Shown: positions 35,360-43,415 of the stretch, in pieces
Layout of the letters: each line of letters begins with the position of its first letter
Numbering within the stretch: the stretch's first letter is position 1
From: Candidatus Paceibacterota bacterium
GTDB taxonomy: Bacteria; Verrucomicrobiota; Verrucomicrobiia; Limisphaerales; UBA8199
Length of the DNA: 64,000 nt
NCBI GenBank assembly: GCA_035452965.1
Contig: DAOTCE010000028.1
Coordinates: forward strand, 3,582-67,581
Direction of reading: 5' to 3'
The notes under the pieces: model-generated
What the model was told of the DNA's origin: nothing
Seen by the model: only the letters and a program-made list of their open reading frames with translations
The model's database searches: none
Translations under genes and position numbers: made by a program

Positions 35360-35884
35360 ATGTCACTGCTAAGCAAGCTCCAGGAAACGCTCGTCTGCCT
35401 AAGGGCGGGAAAGGTGACGCTCCCCTACCCGGCCAAGGCTCAGCCGCTCCCCGAAAAGTTCCGCGGCCGGCCGATCTTCGACGCGGCCAAGTGTATCGGC
35501 TGCGCCGGCTGCGCAAACAACTGTCCCGCGCGCGAAATACTGGTGGTGGACCTATGCCAGGAAATCCGCATCCTGCAATACCTCGGCCGCCGTTGCACCT
35601 ATTGCGGGCGCTGTGCCGATGTCTGCCCGGAGCAGGCCATCACCATGAGCCATGAGTTCGAAACTGCCACCAACAGCATCGGCGACATCCGCCAGCGGCT
35701 CGAACTTTTCATGAGCACCTGTCAGCGCTGTGGCCGTTGCTTCAAGGAGCCCTCCCCCCTGGAGCAGTTGAAACTCAAGGGCTACCGCTTCGACGACGTC
35801 CAAAACGAACGCTGGATCCTCCGCTCGCAAGCCTACCTGGAGGGCGATCCGGTGGTGGACGACATCAAGATTGATTTGGACTAG
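35360..35884 (+). CDS. Hydrogenase ferredoxin subunit (HyfH/HycF/NuoI-like)
   Basis: A 174-residue protein with two [4Fe-4S] clusters in C-I-G-C-A-G-C-A-N-N-C-P and C-T-Y-C-G-R-C-A-D-V-C-P. A third cysteine set, C-Q-R-C-G-R-C, lies further on. It carries electrons between the proximal cluster of the small subunit and the diaphorase or molybdopterin subunits. It lies 20 bases downstream of the membrane subunit, the only real gap in the run of overlapping genes, and 3 bases before the next gene. Its length and cluster pattern match HycF/NuoI. Confidence 0.88.
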   Translation: MSLLSKLQETLVCLRAGKVTLPYPAKAQPLPEKFRGRPIFDAAKCIGCAGCANNCPAREILVVDLCQEIRILQYLGRRCTYCGRCADVCPEQAITMSHEFETATNSIGDIRQRLELFMSTCQRCGRCFKEPSPLEQLKLKGYRFDDVQNERWILRSQAYLEGDPVVDDIKIDLD

Positions 35885-35887
35885 AGC

Positions 35888-36424
35888 ATGTTAAAGAACC
35901 TCTGCCAAAAGATGTTTGGCCGGTCGCTGTGGGTCTATCATGCCAACAGCGGCGGCTGCAATGGCTGCGACATCGAAGTGCTCAACGTCCTCACCCCGTA
36001 TTACGACGTCGAGCGCTTCGGCATCAAGTTGGTTGGCTCGCCCCGCCATGCCGACGTCATGCTCTGCCAGGGCCCAGCGATGCGATCCACCGCCACAGCC
36101 TTGCGGCGCGCCTATGAAGCCATGCCCGCCCCGAAGCTGGTCTTTGCCATCGGCTCCTGTGCCTGCGGTGGGGGCATCTGGTTTGACTCCTACCCCGTAC
36201 TCGGTCCGGTCGAGAAAATTGTGCCGGTGAACTTCTACATCCCCGGCTGCCCGCCACGCCCCGAAGCCATCATCTACGGAGTGGCGGTCGCGGTTGGGCT
36301 GGTGGACAAGAAGAGCGCACCCGTGCGGTTCAAGCAACTGGAGATGCCCATCCCCCGCTATCACCGCGACGACCTGCGCGGATCCGGCGAATTGGTCGTT
36401 TACGAGAAGACCGAGAAGGTATAG
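35888..36424 (+). CDS. Group 4 [NiFe] hydrogenase small subunit (HyfI/HycG/NuoB-like)
   Basis: A 178-residue protein that holds the proximal [4Fe-4S] cluster next to the nickel-iron site. Cysteines lie in S-G-G-C-N-G-C-D (residues 24 and 27), G-S-C-A-C-G-G and P-G-C-P-P-R-P, the short form of the small subunit found in group 4 hydrogenases and NuoB. There is no export signal, consistent with a cytoplasmic-facing enzyme. Last gene of the operon; the convergent SMP-30 gene ends 16 bases later. Confidence 0.9.
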   Translation: MLKNLCQKMFGRSLWVYHANSGGCNGCDIEVLNVLTPYYDVERFGIKLVGSPRHADVMLCQGPAMRSTATALRRAYEAMPAPKLVFAIGSCACGGGIWFDSYPVLGPVEKIVPVNFYIPGCPPRPEAIIYGVAVAVGLVDKKSAPVRFKQLEMPIPRYHRDDLRGSGELVVYEKTEKV

Positions 36425-36439
36425 GACCCCGCCGGCTCG

Positions 36440-37330
36440 CTATTGGCTGTCCACCCCATGGACCGCCATTTGTAGTCCATAAACGCTCTTGCTGGCAGTG
36501 ATGAAGAGCATGCGCCGGTTCTTGCCGCCAAAACACACATTTGCGGTCCACGGTTCCGGCACATCAATCTGCTCGATCTTCTTCCCTGCCGGATCAAAGA
36601 CCGACACGCCTTTGCCGGTGAGATAGACATTGCCCTGGTTGTCGATTGTCATCCCATCTGACCCCAGCTCACAGAAGAGTTCTCTGTCTTTGAGCCCACC
36701 ACCCGGCTGGATGCGGTAGCGATAGGTCTTGCGCGCGCCGAGGTCCGACACGTAGAGCACGCTGCCATCCGGCGTGCCGATGATGCCGTTGGGCTGCTTC
36801 AGGTCATCAATCACCGGCGTCAACGTCTTGTGGTCTGGAGCTAGATAATACACGCGCTCAGCCAGCTCCTTGGGACCTCGTTTCCAATACGACCGCACGT
36901 AGCAAGGGTCGGTGAAGTACAATCCGCCGCGCGGTGTGCACCAAACATCGTTCGGGCCGTTGAGCAGCTTGCCCTGGTAATCCTTGACGACCACAGTCGT
37001 CTTCCCCGACGGGTCAATCATCCACAGCTCGTTCTTCTCATCAGCACAGGCCCAGAGATTACCCGCTTGATCAAACGAAAGGCCGTTCGCCCGCCCGCAC
37101 GGCTGCCGGTAAGTGCTCAGCTTACCCTTCACGCTCCACATGAGGATGCGGTCGTTCGGCTGATCGGTGAAGTACACATTGCCCTTGCCGTCACAGCCCG
37201 GCCCTTCGGTGAAGACAAAATCGCCTGCCAGCTTCTGCAGTGTCGCGCCGGCGGCGATGATCCCGCCCTCCGCCGCCAGGACTTGCGCCGAGCATGCAAT
37301 GCCCAGGAAAACTAAAATGAAGCGTTTCAC
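36440..37330 (-). CDS. Exported SMP-30/gluconolactonase-like protein
   Basis: A 296-residue six-bladed propeller with a signal peptide (MKRFILVFLGIACSAQVLA, residues 1-19). F-T-E-G-P-G-C-D-G-K-G-N-V-Y-F-T-D is the metal-site glutamate region. N-G-L-S-F-D-Q-A-G-N-L-W-A-C-A, N-D-V-W-C-T-P-R-G-G-L-Y-F-T-D-P and Y-V-S-D-L are the SMP-30 (SGL) signatures. It probably hydrolyses a sugar lactone in the periplasm. It is divergent from the kinase gene and convergent with the hydrogenase operon. Its function in the local context is not evident. Confidence 0.8.
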   Translation of the reverse strand: MKRFILVFLGIACSAQVLAAEGGIIAAGATLQKLAGDFVFTEGPGCDGKGNVYFTDQPNDRILMWSVKGKLSTYRQPCGRANGLSFDQAGNLWACADEKNELWMIDPSGKTTVVVKDYQGKLLNGPNDVWCTPRGGLYFTDPCYVRSYWKRGPKELAERVYYLAPDHKTLTPVIDDLKQPNGIIGTPDGSVLYVSDLGARKTYRYRIQPGGGLKDRELFCELGSDGMTIDNQGNVYLTGKGVSVFDPAGKKIEQIDVPEPWTANVCFGGKNRRMLFITASKSVYGLQMAVHGVDSQ

Positions 37331-37520
37331 TTTGATCTCACTCCGGCTATCGGAATCAAAATGTTGCCCGGTGTAAAGAGGGAAATCTCCCGGCGGCGGC
37401 CGGGCGGCCGGGGTCCCCAGTCAACGGGTCTCCGTTGACAACCGCCTCGCCGCTTACCAGTCTTGGGCGGTGACTGCCGGCCGAACAGGTTCCCGCGCAA
37501 CCGCCCTTGCCCGGTTGGTG

Positions 37521-39605
37521 ATGAGGGTGCCGCGGGTGCTCTCGAAGCATCTGTGGGCCGTGCCGCTATTGGGCGCGCTGGTCTTCAGCCTCGTCGCCCT
37601 GTGGGTAATCAACCGGGTGGAGAAAACGACCCGCGCGGAGCTGGCCGCCCGGCTGGAGACCGTGTTGCAGGCTGACATCAACGCCCTGCGCCTCTGGTTC
37701 ACCGAGCGGCAGTACGACGCCAAGTCCTTTGCCTCGGACCTGCGCATCCAAGCGGCCATTGCCGAGCTTGCCGCCCGGCAGAACGACTCCCAAACCACCG
37801 CTCTAGACCTGGCTGATTCCGCCCCCGCCCGCACCCTGCAGCTTTACCTCCAACCCCTCCTCGAAGCTCAAGGCTACCTCGCCTACGTCGTTGTCTCCCC
37901 CGACAAGAAGGTCCTGGCCGCGACCCAGCCCCAAATGGTGGGGACCACGACGCCCCGCCCCTACGACCTTTTCCTCAACAAGGCACTCAACGGCCAACTA
38001 GCCGTATCCCGGCCCTTCGCGCGCCAGGTGCACACAAACGAGCTGTTCGAAGGCGCCACCATGTTCGTCGCCGCCCCCGTGAAGTCCACCAACGACACCG
38101 TCATTGCCGTCCTGAGTCTTCGCATCAGGCCCGAGCGGGAGTTCTCCAGCATCTTCTCGGTTGCCCAAATGGGCGAGACGGGCGAAGCCTACGCCTTTGA
38201 CCGCACCGGCCTCATGCTGACAACCACCCGGGTTGACCCGGAACTCAAGGTGCTCGGCCTCATTCCCCCGGGCCGCGAGAATACCGCCATCCTCAACCTC
38301 AAGCTGCTCGATCCCGAGGAGGAACTGCGCGCCGGCGACCCGCCCGCCAAACCGCGCGACCAGCTTCGCCTCACCCGCATGGCCGCCTCCGCCACCATGG
38401 GCAGCAGTGACTGCGACGTGCACGGTTACCGCAACTACCGCGGCCGAAAGGTCGTCGGGGCCTGGGCCTGGCTGTTTGACTACGGCATGGGCGTCGCCGC
38501 CGAGCAATCCGTCGAGGAAGCCTTCCAAACCCTCCGCGTGCTGCGCCGCGCCTTCTTGCTGCTCTCCGGGCTGCTCATCGCCAGCGGCGGAGCCATCTTC
38601 GGTTTCACGCTCCTCGTCGAACGGCTTAAGGCTTCCGCCCGCAAAAGCGCCCTTGCCGCCCGCCGGCTCGGCGAATACGTCCTCGTCCAGGAGATTGGCC
38701 GCGGCGCCAACGGCATGGTTTACCGCGCCCGTCATTCCCTGCTCCGCCGGCCAGTGGCCATTAAGCTCCTCAGCCCCGAACTGACCAACGAAGCCAACAC
38801 TGCCCGCTTCGAACACGAGGTCCAGATGACCAGCCAGCTTACCCACCCCAACACCGTCGCCATCTACGACTACGGGCGCACGCCCGAGGGGTTGTTCTAC
38901 TTCGCCATGGAATACCTCGGCGGCATTGACCTCGACCAGCTCGTGCGCCAGTTCGGCCCTCAGCCCGAAGGCCGCGTCATCCACATCCTGCGCCAAGTCT
39001 GCGGCTCGCTCTCGGAAGCCCATCGCATCGGCCTGATTCACCGCGACGTCAAACCCGCCAACATCAGCCTCACCCGCCGCGGCGGCGTCTGCGACCTGGT
39101 CAAAGTCCTCGACTTCGGCCTCGTCAAGGCCGTCCGCCCGGGACCGGGTGATGCGCATAGCTCGGACGCCGTCGTCGGCACGCCGCACTTCATGTCGCCA
39201 GAGGCCGTTGAGAAGCCCGAAACCGTTGACAAACAAAGCGACCTCTACTCGCTCGGTGCTGTCGGCTACTGGTTGTTGACCGGCAGCACGCTATTCGTCC
39301 GCGATACCGTCGAAGGACTGCTCGCCCGTCAGGTCAAGGAAACCCCGCCACACCCCGCCGACCGCCTCGGCAAACCCGTCTCGCCCGACCTGGCCGAACT
39401 TCTCCTGCGCTGCCTCGCCAAGCAACCCGGGGAGCGCCCCCCCAGTGCCGAAGCCCTGGAACAGGCACTGGCGGCCTGCGCTTCCGCCGGGTCCTGGACC
39501 CTGCTGAACGCCGAGGAATGGTGGCGCGAGCATATGGCCGCCGTGGAAACCCTGCCCGTGTCCACCATGGCCGAGAAGACCCTCGTCATCGCCCCGCGCC
39601 CGTAG
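37521..39605 (+). CDS. Transmembrane Ser/Thr protein kinase with an N-terminal extracytoplasmic sensor
   Basis: About 694 residues in an unusual order. The N-terminal helix (about 11-30) is followed by a periplasmic dCache-like sensor region of about 310 residues (V-V-S-P-D-K-K-V-L-A-A-T-Q-P, A-Y-A-F-D-R-T-G-L-M-L-T-T). A second helix (about 345-367) leads to a C-terminal kinase. The kinase has the glycine loop I-G-R-G-A-N-G-M-V, K415, catalytic D509 in H-R-D-V-K-P-A-N, and D531 in D-F-G. Most Hanks-type bacterial kinases place the kinase first and the sensor last. A GTG at 37470 and ATG 37521 are possible starts; the latter is just before the helix. It is transcribed toward the two-component genes. 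Confidence 0.83.
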   Translation: MRVPRVLSKHLWAVPLLGALVFSLVALWVINRVEKTTRAELAARLETVLQADINALRLWFTERQYDAKSFASDLRIQAAIAELAARQNDSQTTALDLADSAPARTLQLYLQPLLEAQGYLAYVVVSPDKKVLAATQPQMVGTTTPRPYDLFLNKALNGQLAVSRPFARQVHTNELFEGATMFVAAPVKSTNDTVIAVLSLRIRPEREFSSIFSVAQMGETGEAYAFDRTGLMLTTTRVDPELKVLGLIPPGRENTAILNLKLLDPEEELRAGDPPAKPRDQLRLTRMAASATMGSSDCDVHGYRNYRGRKVVGAWAWLFDYGMGVAAEQSVEEAFQTLRVLRRAFLLLSGLLIASGGAIFGFTLLVERLKASARKSALAARRLGEYVLVQEIGRGANGMVYRARHSLLRRPVAIKLLSPELTNEANTARFEHEVQMTSQLTHPNTVAIYDYGRTPEGLFYFAMEYLGGIDLDQLVRQFGPQPEGRVIHILRQVCGSLSEAHRIGLIHRDVKPANISLTRRGGVCDLVKVLDFGLVKAVRPGPGDAHSSDAVVGTPHFMSPEAVEKPETVDKQSDLYSLGAVGYWLLTGSTLFVRDTVEGLLARQVKETPPHPADRLGKPVSPDLAELLLRCLAKQPGERPPSAEALEQALAACASAGSWTLLNAEEWWREHMAAVETLPVSTMAEKTLVIAPRP

Positions 39606-39943
39606 TGACCCCGGCCCCATAAGGGGTCTCACCGTATCCACACCGTATCCTCACCGTCTCCACACCGTGGATACAGCCTTGACATCCAATGGCGAATTCA
39701 CTGTAAGTCCTTGCCCTGCCTTAACTTACGATGCAAAACCAGGCCATTCCGGCGGTCAACTCACTCACAAGCGCCTCAATCGCAATAACTTACGCGTTAA
39801 ATGGGGCAAAACATCACCATCTTTCCTCATCGTCAGGCAGGTTTCTGGCTAATACCGGCGCGACGAAAGCCGCTGGTCCCGAATTCCTTACAAAACCATG
39901 ACAACAGTTGTGCTTGCGGCGGGGTAGTCTGCGGCCAGAATTG
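39606..39943. other. Intergenic region with the right copy of the 64-bp repeat
   Basis: About 340 bp with no gene. It begins with the 64-bp repeat, and a TTGACATC at 39679-39686 could be a -35 element for the sensor kinase downstream, though the -10 (TGTAAG around 39702) is weak. The rest (39690-39900) shows short TTACG-rich repeats but nothing I can assign. Confidence 0.35.
39623..39686 (+). repeat. Right copy of the 64-bp inverted dispersed repeat
   Basis: Reverse complement of 25881-25944 with 59 of 64 positions identical. Several GGATACGGTG-type subrepeats are visible. See the matching left copy. Confidence 0.8.
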
Positions 39944-42277
39944 ATGCGTCGTCCAATGGCCAGTCTGCACTCAGCGCGGAACCCAGGATTTGCCTGGCAA
40001 GCGGGCTTGATCCTGCTGCCAGTGCTGATCATTGCGGCAGTCGCACTGACGGCAATCATCGAAAACCGGGCTGCGGTCGAGCGCGAATCCCGGCGCCGCG
40101 CCGAGGAGGTCGCCCGCCAATACAGCAAGGAGCTGGAGCGGCCGTGGGGAAACTTCCTGATTCATCAGGACATCCACTCGCGGCGCTGGAGCGATCACCT
40201 GGTCGAGGTCGTGGGCGCGTGGCCCGGCAGCAAGTCGCGCAGTGAGCGGGAGATCGAAGCGGTTCAGTTTCCCGACACCAATCCGCGGGCGCAGTTGGCG
40301 GAATGGCGGGCGCTGTTTCCCGGTTGGGAGCCCGAAGCCGTGTTCCCTGCCACGTTCAGGCTGACTGCGGAAGGACGATTTGGCCAGGGGCTCGAGTTTG
40401 ATCCTGCACCCCAACCACCGGCGTGGTTCACGGGGCTGTCCTCCGCGCAACGAGCGGCCTGGGACGCGCTCAAAGCCGCCTCCGCCGCCAGAGCGGACGC
40501 GGAGGAAATCGAGCAGCGCATCGCGCAATTTCAGGAAACCGACCCGGAATCGGAAGCAAGCCTGAACGCGGCGTCCCTCGGCTTGCGCAGCCAGTTGACG
40601 CGCCTGCCCCCGGCGGAAGCGGTGGCCCAGGCGCTACGCTCGGCCCAGGAGAACCGCGAAACGCTCTCCGAAGCCGGTCTGCCGCTAGCGAATCTGGCCT
40701 TCGGCGAAGCGCTGCGCTATGCGCGGGCCGCCGGACCATCCGAGCCGCTGTGGGAAGCGATTCCCGATCAGGTCTTGCGCGCGCCCAGCCCGTTGATTCC
40801 GGCTTTGCTGGATCAACTGGGGGAAATCGCCGGCACAAATTCCACCCTGCAAACCGGCGTGGCGGCCTGGCGCATGCTTTGGGACGCCCGCCTCAAGCTG
40901 CATGACATCGCCGAACAGATTCGCCAAACCGGCAAGCTGCGGGGCGTCACCACGGCCAATTTCTGGATCGAGCGCGACCAGACCCGCTGGCTGTGCATTC
41001 TGAACCCCGAGCGAAGTCTGGCCCCGACGCCGGCCGGCCAACTAATGGCCGAGCCCGCCAACGCGGTCTGGACGACCGTGCGGTTCCTGCCCAAATCGGT
41101 GGCCGAGCAGGCGCTGGCGCGGGCGCTGGAGAACTCGCAGGTGAAACTCCCCAACTACCTGGGTCTTGCGGTATGGCTGGAGGGCGAGCGCCTGTCGCTG
41201 CCGGCGCGCTGGTCGCCGGGCCGGGGCACCAACGCCGCACCGCTCATGCTGGCCGAGGCCAACGGAAACCTCTCCGCCCCCGGCAAGCTGCAGAAGGCCC
41301 CCGGCGAGCCGGAGATTGATTACGAAGGATACCCCAGCCGCCCGCGGTTCGTGCTGCAGCTCTATGTGGCCGACCAGGCGCTGATGTTCGCCACTTACCG
41401 GCGTCACGCGTTGCTCCTTGCCGGCCTGGTCGCGGCCTCGGCCTTCGCCGCCCTGCTCGGCGTCATCGCTTCCTGGCGCGCCTTCCAGCGTCAACTGCGC
41501 CTCAACGAGCTCAAGAGCAACTTCGTCTCCAGCGTCTCGCACGAACTGCGCGCCCCGATCGCCTCCGTCCGCCTGATGGCCGAGAGCCTCGAGCGGGGCA
41601 AAGTCCCTGAGACACCCAGGCAGCAGGAATACTTCCGCTTCATCGTCCAGGAATGCCGCCGCCTCTCTTCACTGATCGAGAACGTGCTGGACTTCTCCCG
41701 CATCGAGCAGGGCCGCAAGCAGTACGATTTCGAGCCTACCGACCTGATCGCGCTCACGCAGCAGACCGTGAAGCTGATGCAAACCTACGCCGCCGAGCGG
41801 GGAGTCAACCTCCAGCTCCGGCTTCCCGGCCCTGAAGCCTCAACCCTCACCCCGCAACTGGCTGCCGACGGCAAGGCGCTCCAGCAGGCCCTGGTTAATC
41901 TGATTGATAACGCCCTCAAGCACTCCCCCAAAGGCCAAACCGTGACTGTGGGATTGGAAGAAGGCCTGCGGAATACACCCCCACGCAACACGCAACACGC
42001 AACAGCCCTCCTGCTCTGGGTCGAAGACCACGGCGAAGGCATCCCGGCCTCCGAGCACGAGCGCATCTTCGAGCGCTTCTACCGGCGCGGCTCCGAGCTG
42101 CGGCGCCAGACCCAGGGAGTGGGGATCGGTCTGAGCATCGTGAAGCACATCGTCGAGGCGCACGGCGGACAGGTCGTTGTCCGCAGCGCCCCTGGCCAGG
42201 GCAGCCGCTTCACCATCGAGCTGCCTGTGCCGTCGGCCACTGCGAACTCCGACAGCCGAAGCGCGAAACCCGAATGA
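39944..42277 (+). CDS. Membrane sensor histidine kinase
   Basis: About 777 residues. One helix near the N-terminus (G-L-I-L-L-P-V-L-I-I-A-A-V) and one near residues 485-505 bracket a long extracytoplasmic region rich in A and E that resembles no domain I can name. H533 in S-H-E-L-R-A-P-I is the phospho-accepting histidine. The ATPase domain has N-L-I-D-N-A-L-K-H-S, D-H-G-E-G-I-P and G-V-G-I-G-L-S-I-V-K-H-I-V. The ATPase domain carries a short insertion (about residues 674-688) encoded by three copies of ACGCAAC. The response regulator gene is 145 bases downstream. ATG 39944 precedes the first helix; 39956 is also possible. Confidence 0.83.
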   Translation: MRRPMASLHSARNPGFAWQAGLILLPVLIIAAVALTAIIENRAAVERESRRRAEEVARQYSKELERPWGNFLIHQDIHSRRWSDHLVEVVGAWPGSKSRSEREIEAVQFPDTNPRAQLAEWRALFPGWEPEAVFPATFRLTAEGRFGQGLEFDPAPQPPAWFTGLSSAQRAAWDALKAASAARADAEEIEQRIAQFQETDPESEASLNAASLGLRSQLTRLPPAEAVAQALRSAQENRETLSEAGLPLANLAFGEALRYARAAGPSEPLWEAIPDQVLRAPSPLIPALLDQLGEIAGTNSTLQTGVAAWRMLWDARLKLHDIAEQIRQTGKLRGVTTANFWIERDQTRWLCILNPERSLAPTPAGQLMAEPANAVWTTVRFLPKSVAEQALARALENSQVKLPNYLGLAVWLEGERLSLPARWSPGRGTNAAPLMLAEANGNLSAPGKLQKAPGEPEIDYEGYPSRPRFVLQLYVADQALMFATYRRHALLLAGLVAASAFAALLGVIASWRAFQRQLRLNELKSNFVSSVSHELRAPIASVRLMAESLERGKVPETPRQQEYFRFIVQECRRLSSLIENVLDFSRIEQGRKQYDFEPTDLIALTQQTVKLMQTYAAERGVNLQLRLPGPEASTLTPQLAADGKALQQALVNLIDNALKHSPKGQTVTVGLEEGLRNTPPRNTQHATALLLWVEDHGEGIPASEHERIFERFYRRGSELRRQTQGVGIGLSIVKHIVEAHGGQVVVRSAPGQGSRFTIELPVPSATANSDSRSAKPE

Positions 42278-42422
42278 AGGCCGAAATCCGAAGTCCGAAG
42301 TCCGAGACCAGCGCTGCCTTCCCGGCGGTGCTACGCCACCTTCGCATTTCCGCCCTCGGCCTTCGGGTTTCGGGTTTCGGCCCTCATTCGGATTTCGGCC
42401 TTCGGACTTCGGACTTCTTCTT
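42278..42422. repeat. Palindromic repeat block between sensor kinase and regulator
   Basis: The 145-bp gap is a large imperfect palindrome. Left arm units of the kind GAAGTCCGAAGTCCG and GCCGAAATCC recur inverted on the right as GGATTTCGGCC and CGGACTTCGGACTTC. The stem would fold strongly on either strand and lies inside the probable operon, where it could attenuate or stabilise the transcript. The same repeat family occurs inside the polymerase gene near 61.85 kb. Confidence 0.8.
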
Positions 42423-43103
42423 ATGGAACGCATCCTGATCATCGAAGACGAACTCCCCATGCGCACCGCCCTCCAAGACGTGCTGGCCGGCGAGGGCTAC
42501 CGCGTGCTGACAGCGCCCGACGGCGAAACCGGCCTCCAGCGGGCCATCGAGGAGAAGCCCGACCTGATCCTGCTGGACATCATGATGCCCAAGCTCGACG
42601 GCTACGCCGTCTGCGCCGAGTTGCGCCGGCTTTCGAACCCCGTGCCAATCCTCATGCTGACCGCCAAGGGACAGGTGGAGGACCGCGTGCAGGGTTTGGA
42701 TGTGGGCGCGGATGACTACCTGATCAAGCCGTTCAGCACGGAAGAACTGCTGGCTCGCGTGCGGGCGATGCTGCGCCGCGTCCAGCGGCAAACGAAGTTG
42801 CCCACAAAACTCACCCTCGGCGAAACCCGGATAGACCTGGTCAGGCAAACCGCCACGCGCGGTCGTAAAGAACTGCACCTCACCGCCAAGGAATTCGCCA
42901 TGTTGCGCCTGATGGCCGAGGCGCCGGGCACGCCGGTGTCGCGCGATCGGTTTCTGGACGTCGTTTGGGGTTACACCGCTTTCCCGACCACTCGCACGGT
43001 GGATAACCACATCGCCAGCCTCCGCGGCAAGCTCGAGCCCGACCCCGACCAACCCCGCTGGATCAAAACCGTCCACGGCGTCGGGTATAAGCTCGATCTG
43101 TGA
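42423..43103 (+). CDS. OmpR/PhoB-family response regulator
   Basis: A 226-residue regulator. The receiver has acidic pair E8-D9, phospho-acceptor D52 in L-L-D-I-M-M-P, and K in the L-I-K-P-F block. The C-terminal winged helix ends D-N-H-I-A-S-L-R-G-K-L-E-P...V-H-G-V-G-Y-K. Cognate partner of the histidine kinase encoded just upstream. ATG 42423 is the family start; the upstream open frame is repeat sequence. Confidence 0.92.
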   Translation: MERILIIEDELPMRTALQDVLAGEGYRVLTAPDGETGLQRAIEEKPDLILLDIMMPKLDGYAVCAELRRLSNPVPILMLTAKGQVEDRVQGLDVGADDYLIKPFSTEELLARVRAMLRRVQRQTKLPTKLTLGETRIDLVRQTATRGRKELHLTAKEFAMLRLMAEAPGTPVSRDRFLDVVWGYTAFPTTRTVDNHIASLRGKLEPDPDQPRWIKTVHGVGYKLDL

Positions 43104-43415
43104 ATTACCCCCCCCCAAAGACGCCAGGAAGTGGCAGTTAGTTTTTGGACTGCGGTGGCAGAGCGGAGCGACGACACCGCTTTCCGAGTGCGGTCCGGTT
43201 TCCGAAAGCGGTGTGGCGCTTCGCTTCCCACCGCAGTCCAAGCCTTCGCCGGGCCTGCGCGCGGTTGCGGCCTTGCGGAACAAAACGCCCTGGCGTCCGG
43301 ACTTCTGCCGGGCCCTGTAGCTTGTTTCGCGGGCAGCTCGAATTTACAAAAGGGTGACAACTCAGCGGCGGAACACACGTCAAACTGGGAGCGAAGAATT
43401 AAGAACAAGACTCTT
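43104..43415. other. Palindrome-bearing region upstream of the ankyrin-Kelch gene
   Basis: 312 bp after the regulator stop. An inverted repeat at 43145-43241 (TTGGACTGCGGTGG...CCACCGCAGTCCAA) forms a near-complete hairpin of about 97 bp, likely a REP/MITE-type element. The reading frame is open through it in the direction of the downstream gene, but without protein-like sequence. No clear promoter was seen. Confidence 0.5.
43145..43241. repeat. Palindromic repeat element (hairpin of about 97 bp)
   Basis: The outer arms TTGGACTGCGGTGG and CCACCGCAGTCCAA are exact complements. Inner parts such as GACACCGCTTTCC and GAAAGCGGTGT match as well. It looks like a dispersed repeat; copy number is unknown from this window. 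Confidence 0.75.

Noticed and set aside
37356..37550. Remnant of an amidohydrolase C-terminus on the minus strand
   Set aside because: A few residues (V-V-N-G-D-P-L-T) look suggestive, but the match is too short to support.
41980..42003. CRISPR-like or satellite array at the ACGCAAC repeats
   Set aside because: Only three 7-bp units without spacers, so it is a simple tandem repeat.
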